From Egbenema bharatensis (GTDB lineage Bacteria; Cyanobacteriota; Cyanobacteriia; Elainellales; Elainellaceae): DNA of 64,000 nucleotides. The translations under genes were made by a program, and so were the position numbers. Position 1 is the stretch's first letter. Every line of letters starts with the position of its first letter. This document shows positions 1 to 8,127 of the stretch, piece after piece. The DNA lies in contig NZ_CP182236.1 of NCBI RefSeq assembly GCF_048077055.1, positions 4,340,001 through 4,404,000 on the forward strand, read 5' to 3'. A model generated the notes under the pieces. It searched no databases, was not told the origin of the DNA, and saw nothing but the letters and a program-made list of their open reading frames with translations.

Positions 1-45
1 CCAGAATCAATGCAAGGGGCCGCAAAAGTCGTCATCCCCGCTTAA
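1..45 (+). CDS. C-terminal end of a gene cut by the window edge, possibly nitrile hydratase alpha subunit
   Basis: The first frame reads 14 codons and a TAA stop at 43-45, ending in SMQGAAKVVIPA. Nitrile hydratase alpha subunits often end in a short tail containing a Ser-Met-Xaa-Gly element, and the next gene is a nitrile hydratase accessory protein. In cobalt-type operons the alpha gene commonly precedes the accessory gene. The fragment is too short to prove the family, so this is mainly inference from position. Confidence 0.35.
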   Translation, partial: PESMQGAAKVVIPA

Positions 46-62
46 ACCAAAGACTCCAATCC

Positions 63-100
63 ACTAAAACTCTTGTGGGGTGGGCATCTTGTCCGCCCAG
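63..100 (+). repeat. Dispersed intergenic repeat family A, copy 1
   Basis: A 38-bp element beginning ACTAAAACTCTTGTGGGGTG and ending in a CCGCCCAG block. The same core recurs at 131-168, 27025-27063, 29884-29916, 38661-38697, 49524-49562, 49573-49608 and 62172-62212, on both strands, with a degenerate form at 9222-9256. All copies lie between genes. Confidence 0.85.
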
Positions 101-130
101 CCAACTAAACCATTAACTAGATACTAAATC

Positions 131-168
131 ACTAAAACTCTTGTGGGGTGGGCATCTTGCCTGCCCAG
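131..168 (+). repeat. Dispersed intergenic repeat family A, copy 2
   Basis: A second copy, nearly identical to 63-100 and in the same orientation 68 bp further on. The flanking words (ACTAGATACTAAATC and similar) suggest a local duplication of repeat plus flank. Confidence 0.85.
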
Positions 169-245
169 TCAACCAAACAAGACTATAACCAAACCTTCAA
201 TCCACATCCTTAATGCAAACCCAGTAGGGACAGGAAGAAAACACC

Positions 246-620
246 ATGCAAATTAAGTTCGAGCAATTTGCAACCGCCAGCATGATTGGCAGCGAAGATG
301 CTCCCCCTCGGAGTAATGGCGAGCTTTTGTTTCAAAGACCCTGGGAAGGTCGAGCGTTTGGCATGGCGATCGCCCTTTCCAAGAAAGGCCACTACGAATG
401 GGAAGACTTTCGCCAACAGTTAATTGCAGCCATCGCGGAATGGGAAGCAGAACACTGTAAAGACGATCCCGATTGGGACTACTATCAACGCTGGCTTCTT
501 TCCCTGGAACGGCTGGTGCTGGAGTCTAACCTCATTAGTGAGGAGGAACTGGAGCAACGGACACATCAACTGATGACTGAAACAGCGGCAACAACCGAAT
601 CTCCCATCTCTGCTGAGTAA
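246..620 (+). CDS. Nitrile hydratase accessory (activator) protein
   Basis: This 124-aa protein matches the layout of the small nitrile hydratase activators related to the beta-subunit N-terminus. It has an acidic start, then FQRPWEGRAFGMAIAL at about residues 28-43, the helix YEWEDFRQQLIAAI, and YYQRWLLSLERLVLE at about 79-93. Members of this family load the metal (cobalt or iron) into the alpha subunit. The length is typical of P14K/NhhG-type proteins. An AGGA-containing purine stretch about 11 bases upstream supports the ATG at 246. The catalytic subunits should lie just left of the window; only a possible alpha-subunit tail is visible. The two family A repeats separate it from that tail, so it may have its own transcript. 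The family assignment rests on remembered conserved positions, not on a search. Confidence 0.75.
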   Translation: MQIKFEQFATASMIGSEDAPPRSNGELLFQRPWEGRAFGMAIALSKKGHYEWEDFRQQLIAAIAEWEAEHCKDDPDWDYYQRWLLSLERLVLESNLISEEELEQRTHQLMTETAATTESPISAE

Positions 621-684
621 GTCAAACCGCCATAGTTTCAGTAGATCGAAAATGAATTTGCATTTATGACAACACCTGCGTTCG

Positions 685-3033
685 TCACATTGCACTGGAT
701 TGCATCATTGCCCTGAAGCCCTTGTCCAACGTCCATTGAATCGCGCCATCCCGTCCAGTCAGGTAAGTCGTAACACCGTGAGCGTCAAGCCACTCTTGCG
801 TTTGAAGAGAAAGCGATCGCGCATTGGCAATCACCACCTCAGGCTGAACTGCCTCCAGAACCTCTAAATCCATGAAAGAACCTGACCACCCAAGCACCGA
901 AGCCGGGGGCAATCGGTGGATCAAATGCGCATCCTCTGCGATCGCCTCTGCTTGGGTTTGAGTTATTTCATTGAAAGAACGATCCAGCAGCAACCAGGTT
1001 TGGCCACTCACCTGAAGCGACAGGACTGGGGTAACCATAGGGAGTAACTGGGCCGTCACCGAGCCGATCGCAATCGGGTGTTGGGGGGAAAGTAACGACA
1101 CCTCGCCGTCCTCCCTCGTCATCCTGACCGTTCGCGCATTTTCTCCAGGCATATTTTCCTCAGGCATGTTTTCCCCAGGCGCACGACCCGCCTCCAGCGC
1201 ATCAAACCGCTGAATGGGTAGCGTTGCTGCAATCCTTCGCCAGCCTTCAGATGCAGTTACGTCGATCGCCTGATCAATTTGATTAATTCCCTGACTTTGC
1301 AAGAACGGTAAGAGAGTGAACTGAGCATCCGATTCCTGCCCTGCATTGATCAATCCCACCGTACCCCGTGCTTGAATCACTAAGACTGGCTCCCTGGAGG
1401 TTGCCAACACCGTCACTTGAAATCGATTCAGAACCCCATACCCCACTGGAATCACGACTAAACCGATTCCCATGACGACCGCAATCCACCAGTACCGTTG
1501 CGATCGTTTCCACTGCCAAACTCCGACCATTAAGCCATAGAGCAGCACCAGTTGCAGCACCGTAATCCGTCCTACCGCAAACGAACTACCCGGTAGCCGA
1601 CTGCCCCACTCCGCCAATGCAATGAGACTATGCGCCGGATAGTACAACCCAGAAGCGACCAGCCGTCCCAGCTCCGGATGAATCAAAGCGGCCAAACCGC
1701 TGGCCATTCCCCCTAGACTGACGATCGTAAACAATGGGCTGGCGAGAACATTAATCAAGACGCTGAATCCAGAAACCACGCCAAACGCATAGAGCAGAAT
1801 CGGCAACGTCCAGCAATAGGCTGCGATCGGCACGGCAAACGAGGGAATCAACCCCTTCGGCAACCAATCCAGCCACTGGCTGAGAGTCGGAACGGTGACT
1901 AACAATCCAAGGGTGGCCAGAAAACTGAGTTGAAAACCAACATCCCAGATCCACAACGGGTTAATGACCAACAAAATCACCGCAGTGACTAATAAGGCCC
2001 CCAAAGGTTTCACCTTGCGTTCTTTCAGCAGCGCGAGCAGGGCTGTCCCTCCCATAATGGCGGCGCGCAGAACCGAAGGCTGAAAGCCAGCCAATCCCAC
2101 AAAAATCACGAGGGTTCCCAGTCCCAAGCCCACCTGCCATTTCACCGAACTGCGTCGTGCCAGGGCCATCACGACCCCCAGCAAAACCGCAACATGCGCC
2201 CCGGAAGCCGCCAGCGTGTGGGACAGTCCAGCCAGCCGAAACGACTCCCGCACTGCATAGGGGACATCCACCGATCGCCCCCCCATGACCATGGCACTGA
2301 GCAGCACACCCTCCGGTACGCCTGCCCCCTTCACTTGAGCGCGAATCATCCGTTGTCGGATTTGCCAGAGGATGGGAGGTGCAGCCCGATTTTGCGTTTG
2401 GCCAATCTTTGTTCGATCGATCGTTTCTCCGCTTAGACCCGCAAAAATCCCCCGTTGTCTCAGGTACTGGGCAAAGTCAAATCCACCTGGATGGGTTGCA
2501 GGCTTGGGAGAATACAGCGATCCAGTGATGGTGATGGTTTGCCCCGGATAAAGTCCTGTGCCCTGGAGTAGGGGAACCGTAACGTACACCTTGCCCGTCA
2601 CAGCGGGTTCATTCGTCCCGGTATTTGATGCTGGCTGATCTCGGGAGTGCGTCTGTGCCTGGGTTGCTTTCAGTTCAAACTGAATTCGCTGGCTTTGGGT
2701 CAAACGGGGCGATATTTCAATTTTTCCCGTCACGACCACCGCCAGAGATGAAGTGGGTTCTGTCAGCAAACGGCTGATATCCATCACCCCCGGATGGGGC
2801 AGTCGCCATTGGAAATATAGCCCTGCTAGGAATGCAATTGCGCCAGCGATCGCCCAAACCCAGGACTGAATTCCAACACGCCAAAATCGAGGTATTAAGA
2901 ATGATGCCAGGATGCTGAATAGTAAGAGAGCGATCGATCCGACGGGAATTTCTCGAACCGTTCCGGAAACCCCAGTGAAGAGTAAACCCAGAATGAAAGC
3001 AGAACAAAAAATGATACCCCTGATGGCAACCAT
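685..3033 (-). CDS. comEC: ComEC/Rec2-family DNA uptake channel with degenerate C-terminal beta-lactamase-like domain
   Basis: ComEC forms the inner-membrane channel for single-stranded DNA during natural transformation. The protein has three N-terminal hydrophobic helices, an OB-like DUF4131 region with KVYVTVPLLQG and YPGQTITITG, then the multi-helix Competence domain with the signature SHTLAASGAHVAVLLG. The C-terminal part keeps the fold outline (LINAGQESDAQFTLLPFLQS, TWLLLD) but I see no HxHxDH metal site, so the nuclease-like function is probably lost. The start at 3033 (MVAIRGII) is preferred over the further-upstream codon at 3111: AGGA lies 8 bases before it and the protein then begins directly with a membrane helix, giving 782 aa. 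An in-frame 15-bp repeat encodes GENMPEENMPGEN near 1138-1180 in the C-terminal part. Confidence 0.9.
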   Translation of the reverse strand: MVAIRGIIFCSAFILGLLFTGVSGTVREIPVGSIALLLFSILASFLIPRFWRVGIQSWVWAIAGAIAFLAGLYFQWRLPHPGVMDISRLLTEPTSSLAVVVTGKIEISPRLTQSQRIQFELKATQAQTHSRDQPASNTGTNEPAVTGKVYVTVPLLQGTGLYPGQTITITGSLYSPKPATHPGGFDFAQYLRQRGIFAGLSGETIDRTKIGQTQNRAAPPILWQIRQRMIRAQVKGAGVPEGVLLSAMVMGGRSVDVPYAVRESFRLAGLSHTLAASGAHVAVLLGVVMALARRSSVKWQVGLGLGTLVIFVGLAGFQPSVLRAAIMGGTALLALLKERKVKPLGALLVTAVILLVINPLWIWDVGFQLSFLATLGLLVTVPTLSQWLDWLPKGLIPSFAVPIAAYCWTLPILLYAFGVVSGFSVLINVLASPLFTIVSLGGMASGLAALIHPELGRLVASGLYYPAHSLIALAEWGSRLPGSSFAVGRITVLQLVLLYGLMVGVWQWKRSQRYWWIAVVMGIGLVVIPVGYGVLNRFQVTVLATSREPVLVIQARGTVGLINAGQESDAQFTLLPFLQSQGINQIDQAIDVTASEGWRRIAATLPIQRFDALEAGRAPGENMPEENMPGENARTVRMTREDGEVSLLSPQHPIAIGSVTAQLLPMVTPVLSLQVSGQTWLLLDRSFNEITQTQAEAIAEDAHLIHRLPPASVLGWSGSFMDLEVLEAVQPEVVIANARSLSLQTQEWLDAHGVTTYLTGRDGAIQWTLDKGFRAMMQSSAM

Positions 3034-3144
3034 AAAACCATTCCTATGAAAGAAATTGCCCCTGCCCTTTCTTCCACCAGAACAGCCAGGATTCAAGCAT
3101 GATGACCTCAAGTGAGTGCAAGCACATCAGGTGATCGCATCAGA

Positions 3145-3192
3145 AGAGCACACCAGAGAGCACACCAGGGAGCACATCAGGGAGTACATCAG
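3145..3192. repeat. Four tandem 12-mers upstream of comEC
   Basis: Four copies of a 12-bp unit, AGAGCACACCAG drifting to GGAGTACATCAG, sit between the divergent-looking comEC start and the end of the DUF4079 gene. They lie within about 160 bp upstream of comEC, so they could be a binding-site array or a simple slippage product. Confidence 0.8.
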
Positions 3193-3232
3193 GCTTCTAC
3201 AGAAACAATCAGACCGGCAAACTCTAACGTTC

Positions 3233-3715
3233 CTAGATTGACAGTCCCAGTTTCAGCCCCAGCAGGGCGTGGAGAAAAAGCAGGCATAATGCTGTACTGC
3301 CCAGATAGGCATGGGTCGTTCGCAGCATGGCCTTATTTTTCCCAAATCCAGTCCCTGCAATCACGGCATTCATCCCCAGCAGCAAAATTACCGCCGACCC
3401 CGTCCAAAAGTGCGAACTCTCAAAAATTGGCTGTTGCTGCATGACTAGCGACAAAACGCCACCCGTGTAGCCCAACACAATGAACAAATACATCAAGGGA
3501 GCCAGTTTTCGATGATCGGCACGACTCTTAATCGCCGTATCCTTATCTGCTGCCACTCGTCCTCGCCAACCAGCTAACCCCACAAAGCTTCCCATCACAA
3601 ACACTACGATCGCCATCATCAAAGGATGGCCCCAATGCACGATCGGTTCTGGCACACCCAAACTGCCAAACCAGGCGGCGATCGGCTCTAAATAGGTGCG
3701 TATGGTCGATACCAT
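3233..3715 (-). CDS. DUF4079 family integral membrane protein
   Basis: This 160-aa protein is of the cyanobacterial DUF4079 type, of unknown function. It begins with a short amphipathic stretch (residues 1-20). Helices follow at about 30-52 (MMAIVVFVMGSFVGLAG), 78-97 (LAPLMYLFIVLGYTGGVLSL), 107-125 (FWTGSAVILLLGMNAVIAG) and 138-158 (AYLGSTALCLLFLHALLG). Histidines in the last two helices resemble a cytochrome b561/ferric-reductase-like helical bundle, though heme binding is only a guess. The ATG at 3715 is preferred over 3730 because AAGGAG lies 7 bases before it. It ends just before the comEC upstream region, on the same strand. Confidence 0.8.
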   Translation of the reverse strand: MVSTIRTYLEPIAAWFGSLGVPEPIVHWGHPLMMAIVVFVMGSFVGLAGWRGRVAADKDTAIKSRADHRKLAPLMYLFIVLGYTGGVLSLVMQQQPIFESSHFWTGSAVILLLGMNAVIAGTGFGKNKAMLRTTHAYLGSTALCLLFLHALLGLKLGLSI

Positions 3716-3779
3716 TGTGTTCTCCTTCATTCTCCCTAACGACTCTCTTTAAGAATTGTTAAGAATATTTTAGGCGAAG

Positions 3780-5252
3780 TTATTTACCAATTCCTACTAG
3801 GTCATCTAACTCGGAGTAATCGGGCAGGGTTGTGTCGATCGGTTGTCCCTTGCGGAGAACCACGCGATCGTGTTGAGAACGGGAAAGTAGCTCACTGAAG
3901 TATCGCGCCCGAAACAGAATCAGATCAGCAGGAAGCCCCACCCCAATTCGTCCAGCCTGAGACAGTCCCAGCAAGTTCGCTGGAGTTCGAGACACCGTAC
4001 AGCACCAATCACCGTAGGGAGCATCCAGTTGGGCAATCCGCGTAGACTGATTCAGCACCTCCAGGACATCATGATCCCCAAAGCCAAAGAACGGATCGCG
4101 GCAATTATCGCTAGCCACCGCAACAGGAACACCAGCGTATTTCAATTCGTGCAACAGCGTAACACCACGCCACCGGGGAGTCAGGGCGTAGGGGCGATTC
4201 TCGAATCGCCCATCCAGGGTTGAGGATTGAGAACCAGTTCGAGCATCAGGTCGAGGTTGATTAATAGAATTCCAGTCCTGAGAGGCGATCTGATTGCGAT
4301 CCTGAAGAAACAGGTTACACATCGGCAGGCTAACAATCCCAATATTGGCTTGCTTAACCAGTTCCAATGTTTTTGTGACCTCATCGATCGCCTGCACGGC
4401 CAAACTACAGCAGTGTCCACAGACAATTGTTCCAGTCCATTCATGACGTAAAGCTGCCAGTGCCACCTGGCGTAGGGTGATTTCGTTGGGATCACCACTC
4501 TCATCCGTATGCAAATCTAAATCCAGGTTGCGTTCCTGTGCCAGGGTAAACAGGCGATCGAGTTGTGGATCAATTTCCGGGTTCATCAGGGCAAAGCCGC
4601 CCAGAATCCCACCTATTTCTGCAACGCGATCGGCTAATTTCTCCGCTGCTGGAGTCATCCCATAGTCCAGGGGCATGAGGCTAACAAACTGGAGCGTGAT
4701 CCGATCGGCCCAGGCTTGCCGCAGAGCTTGAAACACTTCTAAGCTCACCTCTGTCCACTCACCAAACAAATCCAGATGGGTGCGAATAGCCGTCGTGCCG
4801 TGGGCATAACTACACTTCAAGCCAAACTCCATCCGCCGATACAGATCTTCAGGATCCCAATGGGTATTGCTGTCGGACTTCACCAGGTTCAGAGCATCTT
4901 CAAACGTTCCAGCAGTATTGGGCGATCGTTCCCAGACATGCCCCTTATCCAGGTGGGTATGCATATCAATAAAGCCAGGAAAAACGATCCCTCGCCGCAA
5001 GTCAATTTCAGGGACAGTTTCAGAGCTAGATTCAGAGCTAGATTCAGAATCCTCCTCCCCAGCCGCTCGCAGTTTTGTGATGGCCCCTGCCTGCACTTCA
5101 ATATCTACACAAACTAAACCGTCACGGGTTTGGGCTGCCGTTATCACCGGATCTGGATCAACAACTAGCGCGATCGGCACATGGGCATTTTTGAGCCAAT
5201 AGCGATCAGCAGGAGCGGGAATAGCACATCGATCGGTTATGAAATCAGCCAT
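3780..5252 (-). CDS. Cytosine-deaminase-like metal-dependent amidohydrolase
   Basis: The protein belongs to the CodA branch of the amidohydrolase superfamily, which deaminates cytosine or related cyclic amidines at a mononuclear metal site. Visible motifs are GFIDMHTHLDKGHVWERSP (metal HxH), DLDLHTDESGD, IVCGHCCSLA and VPVAVASDNCRDPFFGFGDH with the catalytic Asp. At 490 aa it is longer than usual for CodA (about 425). The excess includes an N-terminal stretch, a Ser/Glu repeat (SESSSESSSET) and about 30 residues between FLQDRNQ and TPRWRGV, where a dispersed hairpin repeat is translated (4187-4222). No strong ribosome site precedes the ATG at 5252. The exact substrate cannot be read from the sequence. 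Confidence 0.8.
   Translation of the reverse strand: MADFITDRCAIPAPADRYWLKNAHVPIALVVDPDPVITAAQTRDGLVCVDIEVQAGAITKLRAAGEEDSESSSESSSETVPEIDLRRGIVFPGFIDMHTHLDKGHVWERSPNTAGTFEDALNLVKSDSNTHWDPEDLYRRMEFGLKCSYAHGTTAIRTHLDLFGEWTEVSLEVFQALRQAWADRITLQFVSLMPLDYGMTPAAEKLADRVAEIGGILGGFALMNPEIDPQLDRLFTLAQERNLDLDLHTDESGDPNEITLRQVALAALRHEWTGTIVCGHCCSLAVQAIDEVTKTLELVKQANIGIVSLPMCNLFLQDRNQIASQDWNSINQPRPDARTGSQSSTLDGRFENRPYALTPRWRGVTLLHELKYAGVPVAVASDNCRDPFFGFGDHDVLEVLNQSTRIAQLDAPYGDWCCTVSRTPANLLGLSQAGRIGVGLPADLILFRARYFSELLSRSQHDRVVLRKGQPIDTTLPDYSELDDLVGIGK
4187..4222. repeat. Dispersed hairpin repeat family C inside the deaminase gene
   Basis: The stretch GTAGGGGCGATTCTCGAATC plus CGCCCATCCAGGG matches the intergenic elements at 17424-17453 and, less closely, 14645-14676 and 26952-27003. 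Here it lies within the deaminase reading frame and is translated as part of LDGRFENRPYA. Its inverted repeat is GGGCGATTCTCGAATCGCCC. Confidence 0.75.
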
Positions 5253-5387
5253 GAGATCAAAAAACAGAGGATAGAGAACTTTCAGTCAGTTCGTGCAACA
5301 GTTAGGACATCCTAGAACCTGCATTCTAACCAACTTCAGCTCTCGATCCTCACAGCTTGCCTTGAGGCTGCGGTAGCCTGGCTCCCT

Positions 5388-7472
5388 CTACTGAAGCAAC
5401 CACTCCAGGGCAGCTTCCTCCTTCGTATTGGTATGACGTTCAGGGGTTTCGCGCGTAAATTTCATGTGAACTGCGCGGGTTTGTTCCCCATCAGCCGCCA
5501 CCGCCATGATCGGGAAATCAATTAATCCGTCTGGAAACGTCATGCGGAACCGGAAGGTACCATCGGGGTTCAACTTTACCGGACGACCGGCGATCGTCAC
5601 CGTTGCATCAGGCTCCGTCGCACCGTAAACAATTAATTCCGCATCCGCAATCAGCCAGAACTTACGCGGCCGAATGGGTGGCATGGAAGCAGACATGCCG
5701 ATGCCGGACATACCCACACCCGACATGCTGTACATGCCGATGCCGGACATACCCACACCGGACATACCAGCCGCGCCGACTCCCGACATGCCTACCCCAG
5801 ACATACTGTAACCAGGAACCGACATGCCCACGCCGGACATCCCGACTCCCGACATGCCCGCAACACTAGACATGCCGATGCCGGACATACCCACACCGGA
5901 CATTCCTGCTGCACCAACTCCGGACATCCCGACACCGGACATGCCCGCGACACTGGAGATCCCCACACCGGACATACCCACACCGGACATGCCAGCCGCA
6001 CCGACTCCTGACATCCCGACTCCAGACATACTGTAACCAGGAACCGACATACCCACACCGGACATTCCGACTCCCGACATGCCAGCCGCGCCTACACCGG
6101 ACATACCAGTGACCGCCGCCCCGGACATGCCCGTGACTCCTGCTCCGGACATGCCCGTGACACCGACACCCGACATGCCAGTGATTGCTGCCCCAGACAT
6201 GCCCGTGACTCCTGCTCCGGACATGCCCGTGACTCCTGCTCCGGACATGCCCGTGACTCCTACTCCGGACATGCCCGTGACTCCTACTCCGGACATGCCT
6301 GTGACACCGACACCCGACATGCCAGTGATCGCTGCCCCAGACATACCAGTGACTCCTGCCCCAGACATACCAGTGACTCCTGCTCCAGACATGCCCGTGG
6401 CTCCTGCTCCGGACATGCCCGTGACACCGACACCCGACATGCCGCTCACAGCTGCGCCAGACATGCCCGTGACTCCTGCACCAGACATGCCAGCGGCTCC
6501 TGCTCCGGACATTCCTGTGACACCGACCCCGGACATGCCGCTCACAGCTGCGCCAGACATGCCAGTGACTCCTGCCCCAGATTCCGTCGGCACAGCCCAT
6601 TTACCCACTCCCGACGGTGGGAACACGTAGGAACTGATTGCCTCCTCTGGAACCTGATGCATAGAGCCAAATATAGAACCAGCCACCCGTTGAGACTGGC
6701 TCACTTCAGCCATTTCAAACACTTGATCGTAGATTGAACTGGAAATGGCTGCTAATCGCCGAGTTGGATGGGACAACTCCAGGAAGGTTTTGGACTGCAA
6801 TTCTTCATCCCAGGAGATGGTCACAAACTGATCGTCAATCCAGTCAGATGGATAAATCGGAGGAATCCGCACTGCTGCCGATCGCGCCAGCAGGAGCCAT
6901 CGTCCATCAAACCCGACGTAGCCAATCTCAACAATATAATCTCGATCGCTGACCGGTACGGGGAGATACCATTCCCGCGCCAGTTCATCGCACTCGTACT
7001 GCTGCAAGCTGTGAGGACGCTGCAAGTCAATATTGATATCGGTGACATCATAGAAGCGCAGGGCCAGACGAATCGCCCCTTGTTGACGCAGAGCTTCCTT
7101 ATTTTCGTTGGGAACATCCCAGTAGGCATAGGCCCATTGGGGATCCCGGGGCATCAGCACAATCCGGCTCTCGCCATAACCATCTGGCAGGTCAGCTAGA
7201 CCTTCATCAACGATCGCCAGCGGTTCAGCCATCCGCTCTACTTGCTCATTCTGCCCAACATCAAACTTTGCTGCTTCCACTTCTTCTTGCGCCTCCAATG
7301 AACGAGATAACGGTTGGCTGGGAGCGAACCGTGTGCGTTCAATCTCCTGAATGGCTTGCAGGAGTTGATCTTTACGCATCCGGCTATAGCGGGAAACACC
7401 GTATTCGCTAGCCACTCGGCGGAGCTGCCGGAGGGTCATTTCTTCTAAGGGTGGACGGTTGGGTGAAGCCAT
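5388..7472 (-). CDS. DUF4912 protein with Rho-N/SAP-like start and large Gly-Met-Ser repeat
   Basis: The start at 7472 (MASPNRPPLEE) gives 694 aa; GGAGGTAG lies upstream and 7532 would add an unlikely leader. Residues 8-45 (LRQLRRVASEYGVSRYSRMR) resemble a Rho N-terminal or SAP-like helical module. A DUF4912 domain follows at about 100-225, with SRIVLMPRDPQWAYAYWDVP and REWYLPVPVSDRDYIVEIG; such domains are thought to bind carbohydrate or polymer ligands. About residues 295-595 are repeats of GVTGMSGA-type octapeptides that give way to GMSGV pentads. The C-terminus (FWLIADAELIVYGATEPDAT) is an Ig-like or carboxypeptidase-regulatory-like beta fold. No signal peptide is seen. Function is unknown. 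The repeat is probably a flexible linker that expands and contracts by slippage. Confidence 0.8.
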   Translation of the reverse strand: MASPNRPPLEEMTLRQLRRVASEYGVSRYSRMRKDQLLQAIQEIERTRFAPSQPLSRSLEAQEEVEAAKFDVGQNEQVERMAEPLAIVDEGLADLPDGYGESRIVLMPRDPQWAYAYWDVPNENKEALRQQGAIRLALRFYDVTDINIDLQRPHSLQQYECDELAREWYLPVPVSDRDYIVEIGYVGFDGRWLLLARSAAVRIPPIYPSDWIDDQFVTISWDEELQSKTFLELSHPTRRLAAISSSIYDQVFEMAEVSQSQRVAGSIFGSMHQVPEEAISSYVFPPSGVGKWAVPTESGAGVTGMSGAAVSGMSGVGVTGMSGAGAAGMSGAGVTGMSGAAVSGMSGVGVTGMSGAGATGMSGAGVTGMSGAGVTGMSGAAITGMSGVGVTGMSGVGVTGMSGVGVTGMSGAGVTGMSGAGVTGMSGAAITGMSGVGVTGMSGAGVTGMSGAAVTGMSGVGAAGMSGVGMSGVGMSVPGYSMSGVGMSGVGAAGMSGVGMSGVGISSVAGMSGVGMSGVGAAGMSGVGMSGIGMSSVAGMSGVGMSGVGMSVPGYSMSGVGMSGVGAAGMSGVGMSGIGMYSMSGVGMSGIGMSASMPPIRPRKFWLIADAELIVYGATEPDATVTIAGRPVKLNPDGTFRFRMTFPDGLIDFPIMAVAADGEQTRAVHMKFTRETPERHTNTKEEAALEWLLQ
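5690..6590. repeat. Coding minisatellite (24-bp and 15-bp units) in the DUF4912 gene
   Basis: From about 6090 to 6590 a 24-bp unit repeats, encoding (G-V/A-V/A-T-G-M-S-G). From about 5690 to 6090, 15-bp-based units encode GMSGV and GMSSVA with inserted VPGYS. The first and second parts share the GGACATGCC/GGCATGTCC core. All units are multiples of 3, so the frame is kept. The repeats also hold open long frames on the opposite strand; those are not genes. Confidence 0.9.
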
Positions 7473-7766
7473 AGCTAAACGTACTACCTCCAGTAATTTC
7501 AACGATCGTTCGGACAATACCGAAACCTGCAAGCTTGACCGAAAAGTGTGCTGACCATTAACCCTACCGAATTGCCTCAGCCCAGCATCCCTGCCAGACA
7601 GTGACAGAGGGTGGACTCACAGCAATCAGCAGCGGCAGCAGATTCTTTTTGGGATCAGGGGATCAACTGCTTGCCCTGATCCTGCAAAAAATCGTCTCAA
7701 AAAGCAAGGGGACAAAGTGCCTGTTTTTGGGCAGTTTGACGAAATCACGGGACAAATGGGGATCAT

Positions 7767-7788
7767 AAAGTCATGAAACCATGACTTT
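7767..7788. promoter_or_regulatory. Perfect 9-bp inverted repeat with 4-nt loop
   Basis: AAAGTCATG, AAAC, CATGACTTT forms a perfect hairpin or operator-like dyad midway between divergent promoters. The related words ATCATGACAT and TCATGA recur within 60 bp. It has no T-run, so a regulator-binding site or a small mobile hairpin fits better than a terminator. The role is inference. Confidence 0.45.
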
Positions 7789-7916
7789 AAAGCCAGGTCA
7801 ATGATCTGGGGATCACTTATGTGATGAAATCATGACATTTACTTACATCAAATCTATAGAAGCAAACAGATGAAATTAATACCAATTCAAATCATTTGCA
7901 CGGCAGATAGATTGCC

Positions 7917-7946
7917 TGTAGGGGCGCACTGCTGTGCGCCCCTACT
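7917..7946. repeat. Dispersed palindromic repeat family B, copy 1
   Basis: GTAGGGGCGCACTGCTGTGC followed by GCCCCTAC is a near-perfect palindrome. Related copies lie at 19645-19672 and 51130-51157, all intergenic. Confidence 0.8.
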
Positions 7947-8127
7947 TAATCAGGGTGATCCACCCAGAACAGAGGGATCCCTGCTCCCGAACCTGGCTAA
8001 TCCTGAAATCATGGTGCAGACTCCCCCTAGCTGGCTTAAAAAGTGGTAGTGTTTTTCAGCAGTTACCCGCTTTTCCGGACAAGTCCCCCTGCGGAAATGC
8101 TGATTTTGATCATTGAGAGCCAGGTTT

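Larger units (their letters stand above)
7473..8127. other. 655-bp intergenic region between divergent genes
   Basis: This region separates the minus-strand DUF4912 gene from plus-strand trpD. It holds a perfect hairpin (7767-7788), a second CATGA-rich imperfect repeat to about 7835, and a family B repeat (7917-7946). I see no convincing gene in it. Confidence 0.7.

Noticed and set aside
3112..3444. 110-aa plus-strand frame over the 12-mer repeat and DUF4079 end
   Set aside because: Low complexity, antisense to a membrane protein gene.
5690..6590. Possible CRISPR array because of many regular repeats
   Set aside because: Units are contiguous, in frame and lack unique spacers.
5866..6600. 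Minus-strand 244-aa frame rich in His/Arg/Gly
   Set aside because: Shifted frame of the same repeat; no plausible start.
6079..6630. Plus-strand 183-aa frame (TPAPDMPV repeats) opposite the DUF4912 repeat
   Set aside because: It only reflects the 24-bp repeat of the real minus-strand gene; no ribosome site or independent domain.
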